Origin: CAVSNH01 sp963729275
Lineage (GTDB): Bacteria; Actinomycetota; Acidimicrobiia; Acidimicrobiales; RAAP-2
Reading direction: 5' to 3'
Assembly: GCA_963729275.1 (NCBI GenBank)
Contig: CAVSNH010000003.1
Coordinates: 310,001 to 374,000, forward strand
Length of the DNA: 64,000 nt
Shown in pieces: positions 17,048-25,019 of the stretch. The notes under the pieces are model-generated. The model saw nothing but the letters and a program-made list of their open reading frames with translations, was not told the origin of the DNA and searched no databases. Each line of letters opens with the position of its first letter. Position 1 is the stretch's first letter. Made by a program: the position numbers and the translations under genes.

Positions 17048-18666
17048 GCTCCCGTACTCCTCTCTCCGCTCTCTCGGCTCTCTCGGCTCCCGCCGGTTCG
17101 ATGGCCGCCGCTCTCCCCGGCCGCGGTCGCGGCGGCGGCCTGCGCCCGGAGGGCCGCCCGGTCCGGCTTTCCCAGGCCCAGGAGAGGGATGGCATCGAGA
17201 TGCACGACGAGCTCCGGCGTCTTGAACCGGGCCACGCCCTGCGCCGCGAACCAGCGCCGGCACTCTTCCACATCGAGTCGGTGGTCACCCACCACGAACG
17301 CGGCCACTCGCTCACCCACCCGATCGTCGGGACAGCCCACAGCCACCGCTTGGCGGACGAAGGGGTGGGTCTCGAGGACCCGCTCGACCTCGGCGGCGGC
17401 GATGTTCTCGCCGGATCGGATGATCACGTCCTTCAGCCTTCCGACGATGGTGAGCCAGCCTTCGTCGTCGAGGACCCCGAGGTCGCCGGTGACGAACCAT
17501 CCGCGACGGACGGCGCCCTTCGTCTGGACCTCGTCGCCGTAGCCCACGAACAGCTCGGGGCCACGCAACAGCACCTCGCCTGCCTCACCGGGGAGTCGCG
17601 GTCGGTCGGTCTCGGGGTCGACTACCCGGACCACGCCATCGCCCACCGAATGACCGTCCGTGTCGCGGGCACGCTCGGGGCCGTCGGCCGCCGTGCTCGT
17701 GGTGATGGTGGGTGCCTCCGTCGAGCCGTAGGTGCGTTTCACGCTGGCGCCGAGCCCGGCGCGCGCCACATCGACGAACTCGGGCGTGACCCCCATGCCG
17801 CCGCAGGACACGACCCGCAGGGAGGGAACCCGTTTGCGGACGTCGGCGACGTCGAGCATCCCGAGGAAAAGAGTGGGCGGGCCGATCATGAACGACACGC
17901 GGTGCTCGGCGGCTAGGCGCACGCCGCGCTCGGGGTCCCACTTCTCCATGAGCACGACCGGCATCCCCGCCGTCTGCGGGACGAGTACCGAATTGAGCAG
18001 CCCGGAGACGTGGGCCAGCGGCGAGGGCATGAGGGCGGCGTCGGCCGTGGTGAGGCCATGGGCGGCCACCATCGAGCGGGCCTTGTAGGCCAGGCCCCGG
18101 GACGAATGGAGAACGGCCTTCGGGTCACCGGTCGACCCCGACGTGAACAGCACCACGGCCACGTCGGAGCCCCGGCTCGGTCGGGTCCGAGCCGGACGGG
18201 CGGCAAGAAGCTGCTCGAAGCCCGACTCCGCCTCGCCGGTGCGCACACCGAGGGACCCCGGGTGCTCTCCGAGGGCCATGCCCGGAGCGGCCAACGTCAC
18301 CGCCGGCCTGAGCGATGCGACCATTTGGTCGACCTCGCTCGCCCCGACCTGATGGTGAATGGGCGCGGCCACCGCCCCCCGCCGCCAGCAGGCCCGGAAG
18401 AGCACGATCGCCTCCCACCAGTTGGGGAGCTGCCAGGCGACCACGTCGCCATGGCCCACCCCGAGGGCGGCGAGCCCGCCGGCCACCGCATCGACCGCCG
18501 ATCCGAGGTCGTGCTCGGTGAGGGTGAGGGTCCCGTCGACGATGGCGGTGGCGCCGCGCCGGTAGGCCCCGCTCAACAGGTGGTCGAGCGTGGGAACGTC
18601 CCATGCGCCCCCCGGCCGACGGTAGCGGGCGGCGTCGGGTTGCCGATAAGTCGCCCGTAGGTTCAC
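17044..18666 (-). CDS. AMP-forming acyl-CoA synthetase (FadD-like)
   Basis: A 540-residue ligase. Motifs: LFTSGSTGDPKAVLHSSRG, the A5 element RTYGSTEAPT, GWFVTGDLGVLDDEGWLTIV and the C-terminal lysine in LLGLGKPDRAAL. GTG 18666 (VNLRATYRQPD) is the start because it overlaps the crotonase stop (GTGA); the longer open frame to 18825 would run into that gene. The last residues are a low-complexity SRESRESGE tail made by a 9-bp repeat. Substrate unknown. Confidence 0.9.
   Translation of the reverse strand: MNLRATYRQPDAARYRRPGGAWDVPTLDHLLSGAYRRGATAIVDGTLTLTEHDLGSAVDAVAGGLAALGVGHGDVVAWQLPNWWEAIVLFRACWRRGAVAAPIHHQVGASEVDQMVASLRPAVTLAAPGMALGEHPGSLGVRTGEAESGFEQLLAARPARTRPSRGSDVAVVLFTSGSTGDPKAVLHSSRGLAYKARSMVAAHGLTTADAALMPSPLAHVSGLLNSVLVPQTAGMPVVLMEKWDPERGVRLAAEHRVSFMIGPPTLFLGMLDVADVRKRVPSLRVVSCGGMGVTPEFVDVARAGLGASVKRTYGSTEAPTITTSTAADGPERARDTDGHSVGDGVVRVVDPETDRPRLPGEAGEVLLRGPELFVGYGDEVQTKGAVRRGWFVTGDLGVLDDEGWLTIVGRLKDVIIRSGENIAAAEVERVLETHPFVRQAVAVGCPDDRVGERVAAFVVGDHRLDVEECRRWFAAQGVARFKTPELVVHLDAIPLLGLGKPDRAALRAQAAAATAAGESGGHRTGGSRESRESGERSTGA
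17062..17088. repeat. 9-bp tandem repeat, CTCTCGGCT x 2 plus one variant
   Basis: The variant CTCTCCGCT followed by two exact CTCTCGGCT units lies inside the 3' end of the ligase gene, where it codes for repeated Ser-Arg-Glu triplets, just before the start of the ketosynthase fusion. Related to the repeat at 3814-3840. Confidence 0.7.
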
Positions 18667-19580
18667 GAGGTGGGGACGGGACCCTCCACCGCATCGACGG
18701 TGAGCATTCGCACCGGGGGTGCGTCGCGCCAGCTCGGGATTCCGTCTTCGGGCTCTGCCACCGGATACTTGCTGTCGTGGATGCCGGCCCAGTGGGCGTG
18801 GTTGAGCTCGTGCAACGTGAAGCACGCCTGCAGCGAGTTGAAGAAGCCCATGTTGTCGACGGTCTGGTTGACCGACTCCTTGATCATGAGCGCCGTCATG
18901 GTCGGGACCCGGGCAATGCGTTGGGCGTACTCGAGGGTGCGGTCGGAGAGGTCTGCGGCCGGAAAGATCTTCGACACCATGCCGAGGCGGTGGGCCTCCT
19001 CGACATCCATGGCATCACCGGTGAGCATGAGCTCTTTGGTGCGGCGAGGGCCGAACTCCCAGGGGTGACCGAAGTACTCCATCCCGCACATACCGAGCCG
19101 GGTACCGACCATGTCGGCGAAGATCACGTTGTCGGCGGCCACGATGAGGTCACACGCCCACATGAGCATCAACCCCGCCGAATAGACGGCCCCGTGTACC
19201 TGGGCGACGGTGATCTTGCGCAAGTTCCGCCAACGAAGGGTGTTCTGGAAGTAGTAGTGCCACTCTTGGAGCATGAGGGACTCGCTCCCTTTGCGGGTGG
19301 CGCCATTGATGGTGGCCGTGGGGTGCTGGTCGGGACCGGGTCGATGCTCGACTTGGGCTTGCTTCGATCCCAAGTCGTGTCCTGAGGAAAACAACGGGCC
19401 CACGCCGCCGAGGATCACCACCCGTACGTTGTCGTCCTCTTCGGCCCGAAGGAGGGCATCGTTGAGCTCGACGAGAAGCCCACGGCTCTGGGCGTTGCGG
19501 GTCTCGGGGCGGTTGAGGAGGACCCGCACGATCTGGCCGCCGTCGAGCTCCTCGTAGGTGACGAACTTGTAGTCGCTCAT
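18663..19580 (-). CDS. Enoyl-CoA hydratase/isomerase (crotonase) family protein
   Basis: A 305-residue crotonase-fold protein (MSDYKFVTYEELDGGQIVRV). The substrate loop is GPLFSSGHDLGSKQ and the second oxyanion site AQVHGAVYSAGLMLMWACDL. As in the protein at 8211, the classical catalytic glutamates are replaced (SAGLMLMW; DMVGTRLGMCGMEYF), so simple 2-enoyl-CoA hydration is doubtful. The ACD in WACDLIVAADN and the C-terminal helices are family-typical. It opens the ligase/thiolase run after the ferredoxin gene, 178 bp upstream. Confidence 0.9.
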   Translation of the reverse strand: MSDYKFVTYEELDGGQIVRVLLNRPETRNAQSRGLLVELNDALLRAEEDDNVRVVILGGVGPLFSSGHDLGSKQAQVEHRPGPDQHPTATINGATRKGSESLMLQEWHYYFQNTLRWRNLRKITVAQVHGAVYSAGLMLMWACDLIVAADNVIFADMVGTRLGMCGMEYFGHPWEFGPRRTKELMLTGDAMDVEEAHRLGMVSKIFPAADLSDRTLEYAQRIARVPTMTALMIKESVNQTVDNMGFFNSLQACFTLHELNHAHWAGIHDSKYPVAEPEDGIPSWRDAPPVRMLTVDAVEGPVPTS

Positions 19581-19758
19581 GGGCCCTCTCCTCGTGCATG
19601 CCGGGTGACGCTTGGGGTGACGCCTCTGGTGACACGCCGGACCGCATCACCGGGAAAGCCACGGTACCCCGGACGCGCACTCGGCGATCCCGCCTGACAC
19701 GCGTCTACGCATCCGACGGCGCACGAGGGTGCCTCGACCTTCCGGGGATTGATCGAGT

Positions 19759-19950
19759 TCAGTCTTCGATGCTCAGGGCGATCTTCGGGCAGGCCTTGAC
19801 GGCAGCTTCGACTTTCGCCCGGAGCGACTCCGGAGGGTTCTCGTCAAGCACGTAGAGCTGGTCGTCGTCGCCCACCTCGAAAACCTCGGGAGCGGCGGCC
19901 ATGCACAGGGCGTTGGACTCGCAACGGCCGTAGTCGACGACGACTCGCAC
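19759..19950 (-). CDS. [3Fe-4S]-type ferredoxin
   Basis: A 63-residue ferredoxin, VRVVVDYGRCESNALC... ending KACPKIALSIED, with C-x5-C and a C-terminal CP. The residue at the third position between the first two cysteines is Asn, against His in the ferredoxin at 1234. GTG 19950 is the start; the open frame extends to 20163 but would overlap the promoter of the divergent gene. It is likely an electron donor to a P450, possibly the one at 25020, by family precedent. Confidence 0.88.
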   Translation of the reverse strand: MRVVVDYGRCESNALCMAAAPEVFEVGDDDQLYVLDENPPESLRAKVEAAVKACPKIALSIED

Positions 19951-20021
19951 GGCCAGGAGTGTAGTCAACGGCGGTCGGAATGCCAGGCGCCTGACCAGGG
20001 AGCCTTCGGTGAAAATGACGT

Positions 20022-20050
20022 TTGCGCTCCCCCTGCCGAGTGGGTACGAT
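20022..20050 (+). promoter_or_regulatory. Sigma70-like promoter for the amidohydrolase
   Basis: TTGCGC at 20022-20027 and TACGAT at 20045-20050 are separated by exactly 17 bp, the ideal spacing, and face the gene starting at 20154. Predicted transcription start is near 20057, giving a leader of about 97 nt. This is the best promoter candidate in the window. Confidence 0.5.
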
Positions 20051-20153
20051 GAGGGCACACCCGGGCCGCGGTCCGGCCCCGGAACCCGGCCGACCCGGTG
20101 ACGAGAGACCGCCGATCGCGGCGGGTCGAGCGAAGCAGAGAAAGGCAGTGGCC

Positions 20154-21362
20154 ATGTCTCCACGGAACGTCGACTTCCTTATTTTCGACGCGGACAACCA
20201 CATGTACGAGACCACGGATGCGTTCACGAAGTACCTGCCCAAGGAGTACGAAGGCCTCGTCAAGTACGTGGAGGTCAACGGCCGGACGAAAATCGCCCTC
20301 AACAACGTGATCAGTGACTACATCCCCAACCCGACCTTCGAGGTCGTGGCCGCTCCCGGCGCCCAAGAGGAGTACTTCAAGAAGGGCAACCCCGAGGGGA
20401 AGTCACGGCGGGAGATCATGGGCAAGCCCATCCGCTCGCTCCCCGCATTCATGGAGCCCGAGCCCCGGCTCAAGCTCATGGACGAGCTGGGGCTGGACCG
20501 CGCCCTCATGTGGCCGACCCTGGCCAGCTTGCTCGAGGAGCGCATGCGGGGAGAACCAGAGGCCGTCCACGCCGTCATCCACGCCCTCAACCAGTGGATG
20601 CACGAGCACTGGACCTTCAACTACCAGGACCGGATCTTCCCCACACCTGTCATCAACATGGGCATCCTGGCGGAAGCCCAGAGGGAGCTCGAGTGGGTGC
20701 TCGAGCGGGGCGCCAAGATCGTTCTCATTCGCCCCGCCCCCGTCTATGGCTACATGGGGCCGCGTTCGTTCGCCCTCCCCGAGTTCGACCCCTTCTGGAA
20801 GATGGTCGAGGACGCCCGGCTCCCGGTCGGGATGCACGCATCCGACAGCGGCTACCAGCGCTACTTCGACGAGTGGGAGGGCAATCGGCACGGCGAGATG
20901 ACGCCGTTCAAGGGTGGTTCGGGGTTCATGTCCATCGTCGGCCACCAGGGACGGCCGATCATGGACACGGTGGCGTCACTCATCGGCCACGGTCTCTGCA
21001 GCCGGTTTCCAAACCTGCGCTTCGCCCCTGTCGAGAACGGCAGCAACTGGGTGCGTCCCATCCTCGAGTACATGGCCGCCGCCTACCAGGGCAATCCCAA
21101 GATCTTCGACGAGGACCCCATCGAGGTCTTCAAGCGGAATATCTACGTGCATCCCTTCCACGAGGAGGATCCCATCGGCTTGATCGAGCTGCTCGGTGCC
21201 GACCGTGTGCTGTTCGGGTCCGACTACCCGCACCCCGAGGGCATGGCCGACCCGGTGAGCTTCGTGGACGAGCTCGGATCACTCGACCACGAAACCGTGG
21301 CCAAGGTCATGGGCGGCAACCTCAACCGGTTGATGGGATACGAAGGGGTAGCGGCCGCCTGA
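20154..21362 (+). CDS. Amidohydrolase (metal-dependent, TIM-barrel, ACMSD-like group)
   Basis: A 402-residue hydrolase/decarboxylase of the amidohydrolase-2 group. FDADNHMYE near the N-terminus replaces the usual metal HxH, PVGMHASDS gives a middle His, and GADRVLFGSDYPHPEG the late Asp metal ligand. These enzymes hydrolyse or decarboxylate cyclic acids. ATG 20154 is preceded by AAAGG eight bases upstream. It is a single gene divergent from the ferredoxin and convergent with the APH-like gene. A paralogue lies at 48285. Confidence 0.9.
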   Translation: MSPRNVDFLIFDADNHMYETTDAFTKYLPKEYEGLVKYVEVNGRTKIALNNVISDYIPNPTFEVVAAPGAQEEYFKKGNPEGKSRREIMGKPIRSLPAFMEPEPRLKLMDELGLDRALMWPTLASLLEERMRGEPEAVHAVIHALNQWMHEHWTFNYQDRIFPTPVINMGILAEAQRELEWVLERGAKIVLIRPAPVYGYMGPRSFALPEFDPFWKMVEDARLPVGMHASDSGYQRYFDEWEGNRHGEMTPFKGGSGFMSIVGHQGRPIMDTVASLIGHGLCSRFPNLRFAPVENGSNWVRPILEYMAAAYQGNPKIFDEDPIEVFKRNIYVHPFHEEDPIGLIELLGADRVLFGSDYPHPEGMADPVSFVDELGSLDHETVAKVMGGNLNRLMGYEGVAAA

Positions 21363-21398
21363 GCCGCGGGGCGTCGCCTCGCTTCCCGAGTCCGTTCC

Positions 21399-22427
21399 TC
21401 ACTCCGAGCCTGCTTGAAGTGCCGGCCCATAAGGGCCCGACGCAGGGACTCCCAATAGCGACTCAGTGAGGGCGCGCCAACTCTTCTCCGTGTCCCGGTT
21501 TCTTTCATGATGGGATCGAAAGAGTGCCGTGAAGGCAACGATCTCTGAGAGCGTCCACGCCAGTCGGAATAGACGGATGGCGGCGGCGTCAACCAACCGT
21601 CCACTCGTCTCGGTATACGGCGCCAGGATGTTCGGCGACCCGTCGTCAAACATCCAAAGGTCGCGTTCGGGTGGGGCCAGACCCACCGTGTCCCAGTCAA
21701 CGAGTAGCACGCCATCTTCGGCACGTACGAGGTTGCCGGGATGTGGTTCACCGTGGGTGATGACCTGCTCGCCTCCCGCTTCTTCGACGAGGCCCGCCAG
21801 ATGGTCGAAAGCGGTCAGCCACTCGTGGACGGTGGCGGCATGGTTGGCCAGCTCTCGCCGGGCCAAATCGGAGAAGGGGCCACCCTGCCAAGGCCGGTCG
21901 AGGTCATCGAGAGCAGACTCCAGGCCCGCCCGGCCCGGTAGAGCAAGACCATGCCGGAGCGCAGAGGCGGCGGCCGGCGTCGACCGGTGCAGCTCGGCGA
22001 GCTGACGCAGAAGTTGTCGGCGGTCCTTCTGGCCGATCGGGTTCCCCCAGACGCCGGGCTCGCCAGCCATGAACGGGAACACCGTCAAGGCGTAGCGCTC
22101 GCTGAGGCGCAACGCCGTACCACCATGGTGTTGGGGGATGGGGGCGACGACGAAGCTGAGGTTTGCCTGTCGGTGGAGCGCGACGGCCGAGTCGTAGGCG
22201 GCTTCGAGGCCCTCGAAGGTTGAATCTGGACTTGCTCCCAGCCAAGGCTTGGAGTTGAGGTCATCGACAGTCAGGAAGTACTGATGAGTCGGGGTTTCGG
22301 CGAGCCAGTGATAGCTCCCAAACCCTTTGGGGATGTAGCGGAGTTGACCGGCGTCGAGATGCCAGGAGCGGGCCACGGCATCGGCCAGGCTCAGATCGTC
22401 GAGATCTAAGGGAGGGGGTGATTCCAC
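21399..22427 (-). CDS. Aminoglycoside-phosphotransferase-family kinase
   Basis: A 342-residue protein-kinase-like small-molecule kinase. The catalytic loop reads VITHGEPHPGNLVRAEDG, with Glu where most members have Asp (HGDxxxxN), and the metal motif is LLVDWDTVGLAPPERDLWM. The N-lobe has YIPKGFGSYHW. This subgroup resembles spectinomycin-type phosphotransferases but in soil actinobacteria usually has no shown resistance role. GTG 22427. It is isolated between convergent and co-oriented genes; target unknown. Confidence 0.87.
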   Translation of the reverse strand: MESPPPLDLDDLSLADAVARSWHLDAGQLRYIPKGFGSYHWLAETPTHQYFLTVDDLNSKPWLGASPDSTFEGLEAAYDSAVALHRQANLSFVVAPIPQHHGGTALRLSERYALTVFPFMAGEPGVWGNPIGQKDRRQLLRQLAELHRSTPAAASALRHGLALPGRAGLESALDDLDRPWQGGPFSDLARRELANHAATVHEWLTAFDHLAGLVEEAGGEQVITHGEPHPGNLVRAEDGVLLVDWDTVGLAPPERDLWMFDDGSPNILAPYTETSGRLVDAAAIRLFRLAWTLSEIVAFTALFRSHHERNRDTEKSWRALTESLLGVPASGPYGPALQAGSE

Positions 22428-22563
22428 AGCGGTGTCAGCGTCTCACGGTTGCTGGGCGTGGGCGTTTTGCACCTCTCCAGCCCACGCCCGTCGCCGACCT
22501 GGCCGACCCGACCGACGGTCACCGACGACCGCAACCATGTCTGAGTGCTGGCCAGAAGATCCC

Positions 22564-23865
22564 TCAGTTGTGCCGCACTTGCTCGAACGGTACGTCACGG
22601 TCGGCCGAGTACTCGCGGGGCATGCCGAGCACGCGCTCGCTGATGATGTTGCGCTGCATCTCGGTGCTGCCGCCCCCCAGGCTGCCGCCCTGACGGATGA
22701 GGTAGGCGTCGCCCCAGTTGGAGACGCCGAGCATGCCCGTCGCTCCCCCACCACCGCTGCCTTCCTCGCCGAGCCACGCGCCGATGCTCGGCCCGGCGAT
22801 GTCGAGAGCGATGTCGAGATGCCGTTCGGTAGTGGTGGCCGCCATGAGCCGGGAGATGGAGCCGGCCGGTGGCGGTAGGGCCCCGGACCGGATGCCGGTG
22901 GTGATCCGCTGAACCAGCTGATTCTGGACCCGGTCGTTGATCCGATCCTCGGCCACCAGCTGGCGGACGCGCGGATTCGAAGCCTGTCCGCTGCGCCGGG
23001 CCAGGTCGACGAGGTCGGCCCGGGAGGTGCCGTGGCCGGCCCCGGCCACCGCCACCCCGCTGATGTAGGGCGAGCCACCACCCACCGCGTCGCGCTCGTG
23101 ATAGAGCAGCCGTGAGGCCACGGTCCACCCGTCGTCGACCTCGCCGACGACCTCGCTGGCCGGGATGACCACGTCGTCGAAGAACTCCTGACAGAACTCG
23201 GCCGTCCCGTTGTTCATCCGGATCTGTTGGATCTCGACCCCGGGCTGGTGGATCTTCATGATGAACATGGTCAGGCCGCGGTGCTTGGGCACCTGCCAGT
23301 TGGTCCGGGCCAGACACATGGCGTAGTCGCACTTGTGGGCGCCCGTGCTCCAGATCTTCGACCCGTTGAGGATGAACACGTCGCCGTCGCGGGTCGCCCG
23401 GGTGACCAGCCCGGCCAGATCGGAGCCACCGCTCGGCTCGGAGAGGAACTGCACCCACATCTCGTCGCCACGCAGGATGGCCGGGATGTGGCGCTGCTTC
23501 TGCTCCTCGGTCCCGAAATCGAGGAGTGTCGCCGCCAGGATGGAGAAGGTGGGCACGTTCAACGAGGTGGGCATCTGGTACGGCAGGCTCTCCTGGGTGA
23601 AGGCCCGCTGGTGGGAGCGGCCGAGCCCCTGTCCCCCGTACTCTCGTGGGAAGCAAAGGCCGGCGAAGCCACCGTCGAACAGCTTGCGTTGGAGCGACCT
23701 CGTCCACTCACCGGTCTCGTCCTCGCGGGACAGCACGGCGTTGTTCTTGCCGTCGGGCAGGAGCGCCACGTTGTCCCGGAGCCACTGGCGAGCCCGCAGC
23801 CGGAACGACTCGATGTCCTCGGCGCCGGGCATATCAGCGTCCACCTCTCGCTCGTCGATGGCCAT
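22564..23865 (-). CDS. Acyl-CoA dehydrogenase, large FadE subunit (FadE29/ChsE2-like position)
   Basis: A 433-residue acyl-CoA dehydrogenase. Present are GFAGLCFPREYGGQG, VQFLSEPSGGSDLAGLVTRA, ILNGSKIWSTGAHKC and the C-terminal FAD loop GGGSTEMQRNIISERVLG. It follows a smaller FadE and a P450 in the order P450 - FadE - FadE, the same as cyp125 - fadE28 - fadE29 of mycobacteria, where the two FadE proteins form an alpha2beta2 enzyme acting on steroid side-chain CoA esters. By analogy this would be the FAD-loop-bearing subunit. Confidence 0.92.
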   Translation of the reverse strand: MAIDEREVDADMPGAEDIESFRLRARQWLRDNVALLPDGKNNAVLSREDETGEWTRSLQRKLFDGGFAGLCFPREYGGQGLGRSHQRAFTQESLPYQMPTSLNVPTFSILAATLLDFGTEEQKQRHIPAILRGDEMWVQFLSEPSGGSDLAGLVTRATRDGDVFILNGSKIWSTGAHKCDYAMCLARTNWQVPKHRGLTMFIMKIHQPGVEIQQIRMNNGTAEFCQEFFDDVVIPASEVVGEVDDGWTVASRLLYHERDAVGGGSPYISGVAVAGAGHGTSRADLVDLARRSGQASNPRVRQLVAEDRINDRVQNQLVQRITTGIRSGALPPPAGSISRLMAATTTERHLDIALDIAGPSIGAWLGEEGSGGGGATGMLGVSNWGDAYLIRQGGSLGGGSTEMQRNIISERVLGMPREYSADRDVPFEQVRHN

Positions 23866-23877
23866 CCGACGGCTACC

Positions 23878-25017
23878 TCAGATCCCCATGGCCGCAGCCA
23901 CTCGGTCGCGGTGGTCGCTCGGCGTGCCCAGCTGCGACCGGTCGACGACCACGCGCCGCAGATAGAGGTGGATGTCGTGGTCCCAGGTGGTGCCGATGCC
24001 ACCATGGAGCTGGATGCAGTCCTGGATGATGCCGGGCGCCCGCTCCCCGATGTACGCCTTGGCCACACTGACCAGCTCGGCGGCATTGGTGGCGTCCTCG
24101 TCAACGGCGCGGGCAGCAGCATCGGCGGTGGCGTAGCTGGCCTCGACCCAGACCTTCATGTCGGCGAACCGATGCTTGAGGGCCTGGTAGGAGGCGAGGG
24201 GCCGGCCGAACGAATAGCGGTCGAAGGCGTACTCGACGGTGAACTCGACCACCCGCCCGAGCGCCCCCGCCATCTCCGCACACTGGAGGACGGTGGCCGT
24301 CCGCAACTGGCGTTCGACATCCTCGGCCGCCGTCTCTGGGCGGCCCACCAGCGCCTCGTCGTCCACTGCCACCCCGTCGAAGCGCACCTGCGCGAAGCGC
24401 CGGACGAGATCGAAGCTGTGGGCCGGGACGATGCTCACCCCCTCGGCGTCGGCGGCCAGGAGGGCCTGCACCGGTCCGTCGGTGGCCTGTGCAGTGGCCA
24501 GCAGCCAGTTGGCCTGGCCGGCGGCTTCGATGGGCCCGGTGGCTCCGTCGAGCACGAAGCCGTCGCCCTCACGTTTCGCCGTGACCGTGCCCGCCGCTCC
24601 CGGATCCAGGCCGGCGACCGGTGCGGCCAGGCACCAGGCGGCGACCGAGGTGCCGGCGACGAGGGCAGACAGCACTTCGTCATGTCGGGCGCCGGCGCCG
24701 GCGCCGGAACGGGCCAGGGCCTCGGCCACCACGTTGGTCGGCACGAACGGGCCGGGGGCCACCGTCCGCCCCATCTCCTCGGCCACGAGGACGAGGTCGA
24801 GCAGGCCGTGACCCGACACGCTCCCGCCCCCGAGCTCCTCGGGGACGAGCATCGACACCCAACCGAGCTCGGCCCCCTTTTGCCACCAGTCCGACCCGTA
24901 ACCGGCCGGCTGCTCGTCGGCCAATCGACGGACCGTCTCGGTCGAGGCGGTGGCCTCGAGGAATTTGCGGGTGGTCTCCCAGAGGAGCTGTTGGTCTTCG
25001 GTGACCTCGAAGTTCAC
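23878..25017 (-). CDS. Acyl-CoA dehydrogenase, short FadE subunit (FadE28/ChsE1-like position)
   Basis: A 379-residue acyl-CoA dehydrogenase starting at GTG 25017 (VNFEVTEDQQLLW). It has the helical N-domain, the RYSFGRPLASYQALKHRFAD helix and IQLHGGIGTTWDHDIHLYLRR near the end, but not the conserved SEPxAGSD loop or the GGTxEIQ FAD loop of complete enzymes. That is what is expected for the partner subunit of a heterotetrameric FadE. It sits 12 bp before the large subunit and 2 bp after the P450. Confidence 0.9.
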   Translation of the reverse strand: MNFEVTEDQQLLWETTRKFLEATASTETVRRLADEQPAGYGSDWWQKGAELGWVSMLVPEELGGGSVSGHGLLDLVLVAEEMGRTVAPGPFVPTNVVAEALARSGAGAGARHDEVLSALVAGTSVAAWCLAAPVAGLDPGAAGTVTAKREGDGFVLDGATGPIEAAGQANWLLATAQATDGPVQALLAADAEGVSIVPAHSFDLVRRFAQVRFDGVAVDDEALVGRPETAAEDVERQLRTATVLQCAEMAGALGRVVEFTVEYAFDRYSFGRPLASYQALKHRFADMKVWVEASYATADAAARAVDEDATNAAELVSVAKAYIGERAPGIIQDCIQLHGGIGTTWDHDIHLYLRRVVVDRSQLGTPSDHRDRVAAAMGI

Positions 25018-25019
25018 GC

